A stretch of 34,599 nt of DNA from an uncultured Bacteroidales bacterium (GTDB taxonomy: Bacteria; Bacteroidota; Bacteroidia; Bacteroidales; P3). The position numbers were made by a program, and so were the translations under genes. Under the pieces are notes generated by a model. The model had not been told where the DNA came from. It saw nothing but the letters and a program-made list of their open reading frames with translations, and made no database searches. The stretch covers positions 1 through 34,599 of the forward strand of contig CAJOHZ010000027.1 of the NCBI GenBank assembly GCA_905234695.1, in the 5' to 3' direction. Positions 1 through 8,083 of the stretch are shown one piece after another. Position 1 is the first letter of the stretch; the number at the start of each line of letters is the position of its first letter.

Positions 1-34
1 TTCATATGCAACACAAAAGTAGTCATTTTACCTG

Positions 35-64
35 AGAGTACCAAATTTTTGGTGCTCTTTTTTT
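35..64 (+). terminator. Rho-independent terminator of an upstream gene
   Basis: Bases 36-44 (GAGTACCAA) pair with 49-57 (TTGGTGCTC) through one G-T wobble around a 4-nt loop; A35 adds a pair with T58, and a T run follows at 58-64. It must end a plus-strand transcript whose gene lies left of the window. Confidence 0.75.
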
Positions 65-121
65 CTACTCAGTGTTGCACTTGTAACTGGAATTTAGCCC
101 ACAAATGTACACAAAAAAAAG

Positions 122-152
122 TTTGCCAAATCAAAAAAAGTTTGTATCTTTG
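122..152 (+). promoter_or_regulatory. Bacteroidota promoter of rpsP
   Basis: TTTG at 122-125 is separated by exactly 19 nt from TATCTTTG at 145-152. This matches the known Bacteroidota -33/-7 promoter consensus (TTTG-N19-TAnnTTTG). It lies 56 nt before the rpsP start, so transcription should begin near 158-160. Confidence 0.8.
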
Positions 153-208
153 CAGTTCGAAAAAGAAACACACTTTTTAACCAACAATCTAAAAAACAAT
201 TTATTATT

Positions 209-787
209 ATGCCTGCAAGAATTAGATTACAGCGTCATGGTAAGAAAAACCAACCTTTCTACCACATCGTTGTTGCGGATGGTCGTGCACCTCGGGACGG
301 CAGATTTATCGAGAAATTAGGCACCTACAATCCGCTCACCAACCCCGCCACCATCGTTCTGAATGTTGAGAAAGCCTGCGAATGGCTCAAGAACGGTGCA
401 CAGCCCAGCGAAACCGCCCGCCGCATCCTCAGCTACAAGGGTGTGCTGCTGAAACGCCACCTGCAAATCGGTGTCGAGAAGGGCGCCATCAGCCAGGAAC
501 AAGCCGACGTGAAGTTCAACGAATGGCTCCAGGCCAAGGAGAGCAAGATTGCCAATATCAAGAGCGAAGTCGAGAACAAGGAGCGCAGCGTGAAGAAGAG
601 CCGCCTCGAGGCCGAGAAGAAGGCCAACGAGGCCAAGGCCGAGGCTGTGGCCGCCAAGCTCAAGGCCGCCGCTGAAGCCGAGGCTGCCGCCAAGGCTGAA
701 GCCGAAGCCGCTGCCGCCGAGGCTAACGCCGAAGAGGCTCCCGCCGCTGAGGAGACTCCCGCCGAGGAAACTCCCGCCGAGAACTAA
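209..787 (+). CDS. rpsP: 30S ribosomal protein S16 with long Ala/Glu tail
   Basis: Structural protein of the small ribosomal subunit. The N-terminal ~85 residues are the S16 fold: it opens [20 protein letters not shown], then has [22 protein letters not shown], the family hallmark, and later [13 protein letters not shown]. Classical S16 is 80-90 aa; this one is 192 aa because residues ~100-192 form a charged helix running into an Ala/Glu/Pro-rich tail ([18 protein letters not shown]). Long acidic tails on S16 are usual in Bacteroidota. The ATG at 209 begins the family-typical MPARIRL and sits after an AT-rich leader without a clear Shine-Dalgarno site. It is paired with rimM, a common arrangement. 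Confidence 0.97.
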   Translation: MPARIRLQRHGKKNQPFYHIVVADGRAPRDGRFIEKLGTYNPLTNPATIVLNVEKACEWLKNGAQPSETARRILSYKGVLLKRHLQIGVEKGAISQEQADVKFNEWLQAKESKIANIKSEVENKERSVKKSRLEAEKKANEAKAEAVAAKLKAAAEAEAAAKAEAEAAAAEANAEEAPAAEETPAEETPAEN

Positions 788-822
788 TCTCATTCGGAGA
801 ACCCTCCTACCAATGCAACCAC

Positions 823-853
823 AAAAGGCGCGCCTTCAAGGGTGCGCCTTTTT
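823..853 (+). terminator. Intrinsic terminator between rpsP and rimM
   Basis: GGCGCGCC (827-834) pairs with GGTGCGCC (841-848), extended by AAAA/TTTT, with a 6-nt loop and a T run at 849-853. It ends only 17 nt before the rimM ATG. It could stop all rpsP transcription or act as a partial terminator that lowers rimM relative to S16. Confidence 0.8.
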
Positions 854-870
854 AATAAACCATCACGTTC

Positions 871-1395
871 ATGACCATAGACGAATGCTATCGACTGGGA
901 CGCATCACCAAGACTTTCGGATATAAAGGACAGCTGGTGCTGTTCCTCGACGTGGACTGCCCCGACGACTACGCCGGACTCGACTCCGCTTTTGTGGAGA
1001 CCAAGAACGGACTGGTGCCCCATTTCTTCAAGATTGACAGCATCAACGGCAACAAAGCCGTGGCCACCTTCGAGGAGCTGACCCCCGAACAGGCCAACGC
1101 ACTCACAGGTCACGACCTGTACCTGCCCCTCGACCTGCTGCCCAAACTCACCGGCAACCAGTTCTATTTCCACGAAGTGACAGGGTTCCGCGTGGTGGAC
1201 GACGAGTACGGTGACATCGGCACCATCCGCACCATCATCGAATACCCCGCCCAGCCCCTTTTCCAAATCATGAAAAACGACACGGAAATACTCATCCCCG
1301 TCATCGACCCGGTGATAAAAAAGGTTGACAGGGAGACAAAAACCATCTTTATTTCCGCACCCAACGGACTGATTGCGTTGTATCTGGGAAAATAA
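871..1395 (+). CDS. rimM: Ribosome maturation factor RimM
   Basis: RimM binds S19 and assists maturation of the 30S head. The 174-aa length is normal. The N-terminal RimM domain begins YRLGRITKTFGYKGQLVLFL (the family G-x-I-x-K-x-x-G-x-x-G signature), and the C-terminal PRC-barrel-like domain contains GFRVVDDEYGDIGTI and ILIPVIDPVIKKVDRETKTI. The start at 871 places the GRI motif at residue ~9, as expected. It lies directly downstream of rpsP, with a terminator hairpin between them, and no separate -33/-7 promoter is evident, so it probably depends on read-through from rpsP. Confidence 0.96.
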   Translation: MTIDECYRLGRITKTFGYKGQLVLFLDVDCPDDYAGLDSAFVETKNGLVPHFFKIDSINGNKAVATFEELTPEQANALTGHDLYLPLDLLPKLTGNQFYFHEVTGFRVVDDEYGDIGTIRTIIEYPAQPLFQIMKNDTEILIPVIDPVIKKVDRETKTIFISAPNGLIALYLGK

Positions 1396-1441
1396 ACGCA
1401 AATTCTTCCACCATTTTAACAGGTATATCCAAAAGTATTTG

Positions 1442-1449
1442 TATCTTTG
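1442..1449 (+). promoter_or_regulatory. -7 element upstream of the DksA-like gene
   Basis: TATCTTTG at 1442-1449 matches the Bacteroidota -7 box, 50 nt before the start at 1500. No TTTG is present at the expected -33 position (1419-1422 reads ACAG), so the promoter is either weak or activator-dependent. Confidence 0.6.
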
Positions 1450-1499
1450 CACCGGAAAACGGGCGACCTGCCCCACCTCACAAACCAATATAACGAACC

Positions 1500-1904
1500 A
1501 TGGAGAATAACGAACCCACCACAGAAAAGACCTGCTATTCGGCAGAAGAGCTGCAGATGTTCAAGGAAATCATCCTGAAGAAACGCGAAGAGGCTGTCCG
1601 CAATCTTGAACTGCTGAACCAAGCCGTGGCGGGGAGCGCCAACGACGTCACCGACACCGCCCCCACCTTCAAGACCCTCGAAGAGGGGAGCAACGTGCTG
1701 TCCAAGGAGGAGAACTCACGTCTGGCCGCACGGCAGCAGAAGTTCATCAAGGACCTCGACGCCGCCCTTATCCGTATCGAGAACAAGACCTACGGCATCT
1801 GCCGCATCACCGGAAAGCTCATCCCGAAAGAGCGCCTGATGATTGTGCCCCACGCCACCACTACCGTCGAGGGCAAGGAACTGGAAAAGAAAGGTCGCCG
1901 CTAG
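1500..1904 (+). CDS. DksA/TraR-family regulator lacking zinc-finger cysteines
   Basis: A 134-aa member of the DksA/TraR family, whose members bind RNA polymerase in the secondary channel and modulate transcription with ppGpp. Residues ~15-90 are a predicted helical hairpin (EELQMFKEIILKKREEAVRN and KEENSRLAARQQKFIKDLDA). The C-terminal zinc-finger region is recognisable from YGICRITGKLIPKERLMIVP, followed by the HAT motif, but only one of the four zinc cysteines remains (C98 in GIC). This Cys-poor form is common in Bacteroidota. The gene has its own -7 box and ends before a strong hairpin shared with the convergent ABC gene. Confidence 0.85.
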   Translation: MENNEPTTEKTCYSAEELQMFKEIILKKREEAVRNLELLNQAVAGSANDVTDTAPTFKTLEEGSNVLSKEENSRLAARQQKFIKDLDAALIRIENKTYGICRITGKLIPKERLMIVPHATTTVEGKELEKKGRR

Positions 1905-1923
1905 GCCGACGACATACACTATA

Positions 1924-1954
1924 CAAGCGGGGTAGGCCATGCCTGCCCCGCTTG
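1924..1954. terminator. Hairpin between convergent genes
   Basis: A 14-bp GC-rich stem (1924-1937 with 1941-1954, one wobble, 3-nt loop) separates the stop of the DksA-like gene (1904) from the stop of the ABC gene (1979, minus strand). Neither side has a T run, so it may be a bidirectional, 3'-end-stabilising or Rho-assisted structure. Confidence 0.6.
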
Positions 1955-1978
1955 CGTATAACCACGCCTGCCAAACCG

Positions 1979-3715
1979 CTACATGCGGGGAATGGCGGCA
2001 ATGAGCCGTTGGGTATAGGGATGCTCGGGATGGGCGTAGAGGCGGTCGGCAGGGCCGGACTCGACAATACGGCCTTTCTCCATGACCATAATGCGGTCGG
2101 AGAGGAATTTCACCACCGAGAGGTCGTGGGTGATGAAAAGATAGGTATAGCCATACTGGGCCTTGAGGTCGTTGAGCAGGTTGAGCACCTGCGCCTGCAC
2201 GCTGACATCGAGGGCCGAGACGCTCTCGTCGCAGACAAGCAACTCGGGCTGAAGCACCAACGCACGGGCGATGCAGACCCGCTGTCGCTGCCCGCCGGAG
2301 AACTCGTGGGGATAGCGGTCGTAGCAGTCGGGAGCCAGGCCCACCTGCTGCATGAGCTCCAGAACTCTGGACATTCTAGATTCTCCAGATAATCTGGAGG
2401 AATGAACCTTTAAGGGTTCACTTATCGCCTCGCCGACGGTGAGGCGGGGATTGAGGGAGGAATAAGGGTCTTGGAAGACTATCTGCATCTTGCTGCGCAG
2501 GGCGCGCATCTCTTTTGCAGAGAAGGTGTCCAGCGGACGGCCCCGATAGAGGATGCTGCCGGAGCTATGGCTTATCAGGCGCAAGAGGGCACGGCCAAGG
2601 GTGCTCTTGCCACAGCCACTCTCGCCCACGAGGCCCAAGGTCTCGCCCTCCATGATGTCGAAACTGATGCCGTCCACGGCATTGAGTTGCTGCAAAGGCT
2701 TTCCAAAAAGACTGCGCTTGAGGGGGTAGGTCACCGAAAGGTCGCGAACCGAGACAAGAGGAGTTGAGGGGTTGGTCTGGTTAGAATCCATCCCATCTAT
2801 CGCCTCTATTCTATCCACCTTGTCTATCGTATCCATCTTCCCTATCGCCTCTCTCCCTTTCAAAAACTCCTCCACCGTGGGCAGATGCCGCGGACGTCTG
2901 TCGAGCGGCGGGCGACAGGCCAGAAGGCCTTGCGTGTAGGGGTGCGACGGGTGGTACAGCACCTGAGCCGCCGGACCGTGTTCCACCACCTTGCCGTGGT
3001 ACATCACCGCCACATCGTCAGCAATCTGGGCCACCACGCCGAGGTCGTGGGTGATGAAGATGATGCCGATGCCATAACGCTCCTGCAGCTGCTTCAGGAG
3101 CTCGAGGATGGTCTTCTGCACGGTGACATCGAGGGCGGTGGTGGGCTCGTCGGCGATGAGGATGTCGGGGTGGCATATCAGCGCCATGGCAATCATGACG
3201 CGCTGCTTCTGTCCACCGGAAATCTCGTGAGGATAGCTGTCGTATATCTTCTCGGGCCGCGGGAGCAGCACCTCGCCAAAAAGGTCGATGACACGGCGGC
3301 GGGCCTCTTCGTGCGACACCTTCTCGTGCAGGCGCAACATCTCGGCCACCTGCGCCCCGCATTTCTGCACGGGGTTGAGGCTGGTCATGGGCTCCTGGAA
3401 AATCATGCTGACGCGATTGCCACGGATGCCTTGCTTGGCCACCTCGCCAAGGGTGAGGAGGTCGGCCCTGTCGGACAAATCCGACTTTCCGGCCAGCCAC
3501 GCATGGCCGGTCACCGTGGCGTTCTTGGGCAGCAGGCCCATCAGCGCCAGCGTGCTCACGCTCTTTCCGCTGCCGCTCTCACCCACGACGCCGAGGGTCT
3601 TGCCCCGCCCCAGCGTGTAGCTCACGCGCTCCACCACGGTCCTGCCGTCGAAGGCCACCGAGAGGTCCTTTACCTCAAGAATATTCTCGTCATTGTTCAC
3701 GCATAAATAACGCAT
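1979..3715 (-). CDS. Fused two-domain peptide ABC transporter ATPase (DppD-DppF / YejF type)
   Basis: ATPase powering import of di/oligopeptides or a similar substrate, acting on the cytoplasmic side of the inner membrane. Two complete ABC domains are fused in 578 aa. Domain 1 has Walker A GESGSGKS (45-52), signature SGGQKQRV (~166) and Walker B ILIADEP (~186). Domain 2 has Walker A GESGCGKS (~364-371), signature SGGQRQRV (~473) and Walker B LLVCDES (~492). Each is followed by the HPYTQ motif typical of oligopeptide-transporter ATPases. The inter-domain linker (~290-312) and a loop of domain 2 (~438-452) consist of 9-nt repeats. No permease or binding protein is adjacent. The ATG at 3715 gives six extra residues compared with an in-frame GTG at 3700, and either could be used. 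Confidence 0.93.
   Translation of the reverse strand: MRYLCVNNDENILEVKDLSVAFDGRTVVERVSYTLGRGKTLGVVGESGSGKSVSTLALMGLLPKNATVTGHAWLAGKSDLSDRADLLTLGEVAKQGIRGNRVSMIFQEPMTSLNPVQKCGAQVAEMLRLHEKVSHEEARRRVIDLFGEVLLPRPEKIYDSYPHEISGGQKQRVMIAMALICHPDILIADEPTTALDVTVQKTILELLKQLQERYGIGIIFITHDLGVVAQIADDVAVMYHGKVVEHGPAAQVLYHPSHPYTQGLLACRPPLDRRPRHLPTVEEFLKGREAIGKMDTIDKVDRIEAIDGMDSNQTNPSTPLVSVRDLSVTYPLKRSLFGKPLQQLNAVDGISFDIMEGETLGLVGESGCGKSTLGRALLRLISHSSGSILYRGRPLDTFSAKEMRALRSKMQIVFQDPYSSLNPRLTVGEAISEPLKVHSSRLSGESRMSRVLELMQQVGLAPDCYDRYPHEFSGGQRQRVCIARALVLQPELLVCDESVSALDVSVQAQVLNLLNDLKAQYGYTYLFITHDLSVVKFLSDRIMVMEKGRIVESGPADRLYAHPEHPYTQRLIAAIPRM
2364..2399 (-). repeat. 9-nt tandem repeat inside ABC domain 2
   Basis: On the coding strand four units run TCCAGATTA, TCTGGAGAA, TCTAGAATG, TCCAGAGTT. 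They encode the three-residue repeats SRL-SGE-SRM-SRV between the Q-loop region and the signature motif. Related peptide ABC ATPases have ordinary sequence here, so this looks like an in-frame expansion in a tolerant surface helix. The units are partly palindromic, so the DNA can also form small hairpins. Confidence 0.7.
2784..2846 (-). repeat. 9-nt tandem repeat forming the inter-domain linker
   Basis: Seven units of 9 nt on the coding strand with consensus GATaGAnnn or GATgGAnnn. They encode the triplets IGK-MDT-IDK-VDR-IEA-IDG-MDS that join the two ABC domains. The units are diverged, so the tract is old or under drift. Confidence 0.75.
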
Positions 3716-3787
3716 TGAAGGGGTAAAAATTTTGCCAGAGGGATTATTTTTGTGCCTTTCGATTACGGATATTTCAAAAAAAAATCT

Positions 3788-3978
3788 AGAAACTGTTTGA
3801 ATTTAATTGATGGATTTTGTTATACGGCAAAGCGAGCAGATTTTTTTTCTTCATGAGGGAGCAATGGGGTTGCCTCATCAAGCTCGGCAGGCATACCACC
3901 ATTGTGACCGAAAAAAGGAGGGGAAGATGCCGTTTTGATGTTTTAAGAAAAACATTGGATTAATTTTAAACAGTTTCT
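3788..3978. mobile_element. MITE-like element with 20-bp terminal inverted repeats
   Basis: Bases 3788-3807 (AGAAACTGTTTGAATTTAAT) are the inverse complement of 3959-3978 at 18 of 20 positions, enclosing a 191-bp non-coding segment. It occupies most of the 348-bp gap between the ABC gene and the lipoprotein gene. No open frame of note lies inside and no target-site duplication is clear. A small non-autonomous element or a decayed insertion sequence are both possible. Confidence 0.45.
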
Positions 3979-3999
3979 TATTGTTTCAAATAAAATTCG

Positions 4000-4007
4000 T
4001 AATTTTG
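4000..4007 (+). promoter_or_regulatory. -7 element of the small lipoprotein gene
   Basis: TAATTTTG, 56 nt before the start at 4064. A TTG lies at 3981-3983, slightly closer than the ideal 19-nt spacing. The promoter lies immediately outside the right terminal repeat of the MITE-like element. Confidence 0.6.
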
Positions 4008-4063
4008 CAAACCGAAAACAAAAGAAAACGTTAATCAATCAATAAAACCAAAAACAAAAGACA

Positions 4064-4471
4064 ATGGTAAAACAAATCAAAAAACTGACGATGCTGCTCT
4101 TCGTGGCAGCCACAATGTTATCCTTCGGTGCCTGCGAAAAGGAAGACACAGACACCCCTAAAGAAGACGCCATAGTGGTGGCAGATACAGAATGGGCATG
4201 GAGAGCGGAAGACCCCAACAGCGTCTCCGGCGTGATTAACATCCAGGTTGGGTTCAATGGTCCCGTACTCGCCGATTTAACCTATACGGATATGAGCACA
4301 GGCGTTATGCAGACTGATGCATTGCTCGGAACCTATACGTACGCAGAGAATAAAGGTACTATGACCCTGGAAGATGATTATAGCAATACCGTCAAAGTTC
4401 CTTTCACGGTTAGTGGAACAACCATGAAAATCACTTTCAAAGGCAACTCCTATACGCTCACCAAGAGATAA
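4064..4471 (+). CDS. Small lipoprotein of unknown function
   Basis: 135 aa. An N-terminal signal peptide with basic residues (MVKQIKK) and a hydrophobic core ends in a lipobox-like SFGAC, so the protein is probably lipidated and placed in the envelope. An acidic, disordered stretch (EKEDTDTPKED) follows the cysteine, a common feature of Bacteroidota surface lipoproteins. The rest is rich in alternating Thr/Val/Tyr, suggesting a small beta-sandwich or lipocalin-like fold, ending ITFKGNSYTLTKR. It is a single gene with its own promoter. I do not recognise the family. Confidence 0.75.
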   Translation: MVKQIKKLTMLLFVAATMLSFGACEKEDTDTPKEDAIVVADTEWAWRAEDPNSVSGVINIQVGFNGPVLADLTYTDMSTGVMQTDALLGTYTYAENKGTMTLEDDYSNTVKVPFTVSGTTMKITFKGNSYTLTKR

Positions 4472-4532
4472 AAAACCGTGACTGACCGCCGTCATATACA
4501 TAATATGAGCGGGCTCTGTTCAAAATTATTTC

Positions 4533-4563
4533 TTGGATATTCAAAAAATATTACGTACATTTG
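4533..4563 (+). promoter_or_regulatory. Promoter of the ornithine aminotransferase gene
   Basis: TTG at 4533-4535 and TACATTTG at 4556-4563 have 20-nt spacing, close to the Bacteroidota consensus, and lie 47 nt before the start at 4610. Confidence 0.65.
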
Positions 4564-4609
4564 CAACGTCTTTTTGAATCACAATAAACACATCTAGAAC
4601 TATACAACT

Positions 4610-5811
4610 ATGACAAAATCAGAAGAATTCATGGAGATGGAAGCCAAATACGGCGCCCATAACTATCATCCGCTACCCGTTGTGCTCGCCAAAGGCGAGG
4701 GTGCATTCGTGTGGGACTGCGAAGGAAAACGTTATTTCGACTTCCTTTCGGCCTACTCGGCTGTCAACCAAGGCCACTGCCACCCCAAGATTGTCAAGGC
4801 GCTCTGCGACCAGGCTCACCAGCTGACCCTCAGCAGCCGTGCATTCTACAACAACTGCCTCGGTGAATGGGAGAAATTCGTCACCGAGTACTTCGGCTAC
4901 GAGAAGGTGCTGCCTATGAACAGCGGCGCCGAGGCCGACGAGACCGCCCTGAAACTGGCCCGCCGCTGGGGTGTCGTCAAGAAAGGCATCAAGAACGACG
5001 AAGTGATGATTGTCTGCTGCGAAGGCAACTTCCACGGCCGCACCATCACCATCCCGAGAGCTACGCCAACTACGGCCCCATGACACCCGGTTTCCTCCGC
5101 ATCCCCTATAACGACCCCGCCGCTTTGGAGAAGGTGCTGAAAGAGCACGGCGACAAGATTGCCGGTTTCCTTGTCGAGCCCATCCAGGGCGAGGCCGGCG
5201 TGTATGTCCCCGATGAGGGCTACCTCAAGAAATGCTACGACATCTGCCACAAGTACAACGTCCTCTTCATGGCCGACGAGGTGCAGTGCGGTATCGCCCG
5301 TACCGGTAAGATGCTGGCCTGCGACCACGAAGGCGTGCGTCCCGACATCCTCATCCTCGGCAAGGCCCTCGGCGGCGGCGTTGTGCCCGTGAGCTGCGTG
5401 CTGGCCGACGACGACATCATGCTGAACATCAAACCCGGTGAGCACGGCTCCACCTTCGGTGGCAACCCCATCGCTGCCAAGGTCTCCATCGCCGCCCTGC
5501 AGGTCATCAAGGAAGAACACCTCATGGAAAACGCCGAACGCCTCGGCAAGATTTTCCGCGAGGAGATGACCAACTTCAAGAGCCCGATGATCGAGAAGGT
5601 GCGCGGCAAGGGTCTGCTGAACGCCATCATCATCAAGCCCCACAACGGCAAAGAGGCTTGGGATGTCTGCTTGAAGATGCGCGACATGGGCGTGCTGGCC
5701 AAGCCCACCCACCAGCATATCATCCGTTTCGCCCCTCCGCTGGTCATCACCGAGGAGCAGCTGCGCGAAGCCATGGAAATCATCAAGAAAGCCATCGCCA
5801 GCTTCGAATGA
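4610..5811 (+). pseudogene. rocD: Ornithine--oxo-acid transaminase, frameshifted
   Basis: PLP enzyme converting ornithine plus 2-oxo acid to glutamate semialdehyde. The first frame (4610 to ~5053) encodes the N-terminal half through [10 protein letters not shown]; the second (~5053 to 5811) resumes at [20 protein letters not shown] and runs to the C-terminus, including [23 protein letters not shown] and the PLP lysine in [10 protein letters not shown]. In the family about seven residues lie between GRTITI and ESYANYGP; here only two bases remain, so about 19 nt are missing, which breaks the frame. Both halves are otherwise intact. Either the gene is recently inactivated or the deletion is an assembly error. 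Its promoter and downstream terminator are intact. Confidence 0.88.
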
Positions 5812-5846
5812 TTATGTGTACCGCCCCTGCGGATTCCACGATAACC

Positions 5847-5886
5847 AAAGGGCACTTTCCCTCACTACGCAGGGAAGGTGCCCTTT
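5847..5886 (+). terminator. Strong hairpin after rocD
   Basis: A 16-bp stem (5847-5862 with 5871-5886, one wobble, 8-nt loop) begins 36 nt after the rocD stop; a short pyrimidine stretch follows. It lies just before the GH3 start at 5903, which argues against upstream GH3 starts inside the hairpin. Confidence 0.75.
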
Positions 5887-5902
5887 CTCTTATCCCCCTC
5901 GT

Positions 5903-8008
5903 ATGAAGAAGCTTCGCTGGACACTTCTCCTCCTTCTTGCAACGGGATGCCTGCAGGCACAGACACTGCCCACCTTCCCGTTCCAAGACACCACCCTCGG
6001 CGTCGACGAGCGCGTAGAAGACCTGCTTTCGCGGCTGACACTCGACGAGAAACTGTCGCTGATGGAGCACCGCAACCCTGCCATCCCCTCCCTCGGCCTG
6101 CCGGCCTACAGCTGGTGGAACGAGGCGCTGCACGGCGTGGGACGCAACGGACGCGCCACAGTATGGCCCATGCCCATCGCGCTGGCGGCGACATTTCAGC
6201 CCTGGGCGATACGAGGAGTCTTCAAGCAGGTGGCCTACGAGGCACGCCAGAAATTCTGGGACCAGGCTATGCCTGGAGATAATTTATTTGGAGAGCCGAA
6301 GGATTATGCGGGAATCTCATTCTTCACGCCCAACATCAATATCTTCCGCGACCCTCGCTGGGGGCGCGGCATGGAGACCTACGGCGAGGATCCCTACCTC
6401 ACCGCTCGGATGGGACTGGCCTGTGTGGAGGGGTTGCAGCAGGATGAGTTGGCTTTCGGACGGGAGGGACTCGTGACGGCGGCATGCCTAAAGCATTTCG
6501 CCGTGCACAGCGGGCCTGAAGGGCTGCGCCACGAGTTCGACGCGCAGGTGTCGAACCGCGACCTCCGAACCACCTACCTCCCCGCTTTTGAATACATCAT
6601 CGCGAACAGCCACGTGCAACAAGTGATGTGCGGCTACAACCGCCTGAACGGCGAGCCCTGCTGCACCAACAACCACCTACTGGACAGCATTCTGCGTTAC
6701 GAATGGGACTATGACGGCCTCATCGTCACCGACTGCTGGGCGCTGAACGACTGCTGGGAGCGCGACACCGTCATCCCGCGCCACAAGACCCACGCCACGG
6801 CGGCACAAGCGGCGGCGGCAGCCTTCGGCGGCGAGGTGGACCTCGAATGCGGCAGCGGACTCGATGCCCTACGCACGGCGGTGGACTCGGGCTATATCAG
6901 CGAAAGCAAAATCAACGAGCATGTGCGCCGCATCCTCAAGACACGGATGCGCCTCATGATGCCCATGTCCAAAGAAAACCAGGCATGGGTGCCAATGCCG
7001 AACCCACAGGACGACTCGCCCGAAGTGATAGCGGCGGCAAGTTTGGTGCTGTTGAAGAACCAGGGCGACCTGCTGCCCCTGCGCAGAGGGACGAAGATAT
7101 ACTTGGCGGGACCCAACGCTACCGACACCCTCATGCCCCTCGGCAACTACAACGGCACGCCCGACCATACGGTGAGCATCCGCGAGGGACTCGCGCAACT
7201 CTTCACGCTGGTCGACAAGCCCCGCGAGGCCGAGGTAATTGTCTACGCCGGGGGCCTCAACCCACAGCTGGAGGGTGAAGAACTGCCTGTCGACATGCCT
7301 GGATTCTATAGGGGCGACCGCACCCGCATCGAACTACCCGAGGCGCAAGCCAAGGAATTGAAGAAACTGCGGCGCAAGCACAAGCCCGTGGTCCTGCTGC
7401 TCTGCAGCGGGAGCGCCATCGCCCTCGACAAGACGGCCCTGGGCTGCAACGCCATCATCGCCTGCTGGTATGGCGGCGAGGCCATGGGGGCGGCCATCGC
7501 CAAGAGCATGGCAGGCGAATACGATTATTTCGGGCGACTGCCCGTCACCTTTTACAAAAGTACCCGCCAGCTGCCCGACTTTGCCGACTATAGCATGGAG
7601 GGTCGCACCTACCGCTACATGACCGAGGAGCCGTTGTATCCCTTTGGCTACGGACTAAACTACGGCAAATACCATCTGGAAGGGCTCGAATATGACGTCG
7701 AAGAACACCGCATCAAAGGGCGTGTCGTCACCGACCGCGAATCGCCCGCTGGGAAGATGAGCCAGCTAGTGCAGGTGTACTACGAAGACGACGACCCGCA
7801 AGGTCCCCGCATGACGCTAGTGGGCATCGACGACGGCGGTTGTGGCTGGGCAGAAATCCCCATAGACCCCTTCTGGCTACGGAAGTACAACGAGGCCACA
7901 GGCGAGATGGAATACCCCAAGCCCGGCACGCCGATACACCTGTGGGTTGGACTCAGCAGCGACAAGAAAGACTGCACGGAAATAATAATCCCCGCTCCCG
8001 CACAATAA
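5903..8008 (+). CDS. Secreted GH3 glycosidase (beta-xylosidase/beta-glucosidase-like)
   Basis: Exported glycoside hydrolase likely acting on plant beta-linked sugars. The start is set at the ATG giving MKKLRW, because the upstream frame lies in the rocD terminator. Residues 1-20 are a signal peptide (LLLLLATGCLQAQ; a lipobox or signal-peptidase I site is possible). The GH3 N-domain contains FFTPNINIFRDPRWGRGMET and YGEDPYLT, AACLKHFAVHSGPEG and the nucleophile motif GLIVTDCWA (D277), the subgroup of plant/Bacteroidota xylosidases. The GH3 C-domain spans ~370-580, ending YPFGYGLNY. At 701 aa it is shorter than the ~850 aa common for such enzymes, with a short C-terminal beta region in place of a clear FnIII-like domain. 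No other carbohydrate-utilisation genes adjoin it. Confidence 0.9.
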   Translation: MKKLRWTLLLLLATGCLQAQTLPTFPFQDTTLGVDERVEDLLSRLTLDEKLSLMEHRNPAIPSLGLPAYSWWNEALHGVGRNGRATVWPMPIALAATFQPWAIRGVFKQVAYEARQKFWDQAMPGDNLFGEPKDYAGISFFTPNINIFRDPRWGRGMETYGEDPYLTARMGLACVEGLQQDELAFGREGLVTAACLKHFAVHSGPEGLRHEFDAQVSNRDLRTTYLPAFEYIIANSHVQQVMCGYNRLNGEPCCTNNHLLDSILRYEWDYDGLIVTDCWALNDCWERDTVIPRHKTHATAAQAAAAAFGGEVDLECGSGLDALRTAVDSGYISESKINEHVRRILKTRMRLMMPMSKENQAWVPMPNPQDDSPEVIAAASLVLLKNQGDLLPLRRGTKIYLAGPNATDTLMPLGNYNGTPDHTVSIREGLAQLFTLVDKPREAEVIVYAGGLNPQLEGEELPVDMPGFYRGDRTRIELPEAQAKELKKLRRKHKPVVLLLCSGSAIALDKTALGCNAIIACWYGGEAMGAAIAKSMAGEYDYFGRLPVTFYKSTRQLPDFADYSMEGRTYRYMTEEPLYPFGYGLNYGKYHLEGLEYDVEEHRIKGRVVTDRESPAGKMSQLVQVYYEDDDPQGPRMTLVGIDDGGCGWAEIPIDPFWLRKYNEATGEMEYPKPGTPIHLWVGLSSDKKDCTEIIIPAPAQ

Positions 8009-8083
8009 TAAGCAACAAAATACGTTGTAAGAAAATTACTGAAACTGAAAACTTAAAATAAAAACTAAAACTCACCAACCACC

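Noticed and set aside
2358..2400. REP-type palindrome in the ABC gene
   Set aside because: The apparent hairpins follow from an in-frame 9-nt tandem repeat and lie inside conserved coding sequence.
5816..5902. 29-residue N-terminal extension of the GH3 enzyme
   Set aside because: Lies in the rocD terminator hairpin and would bury the signal peptide.
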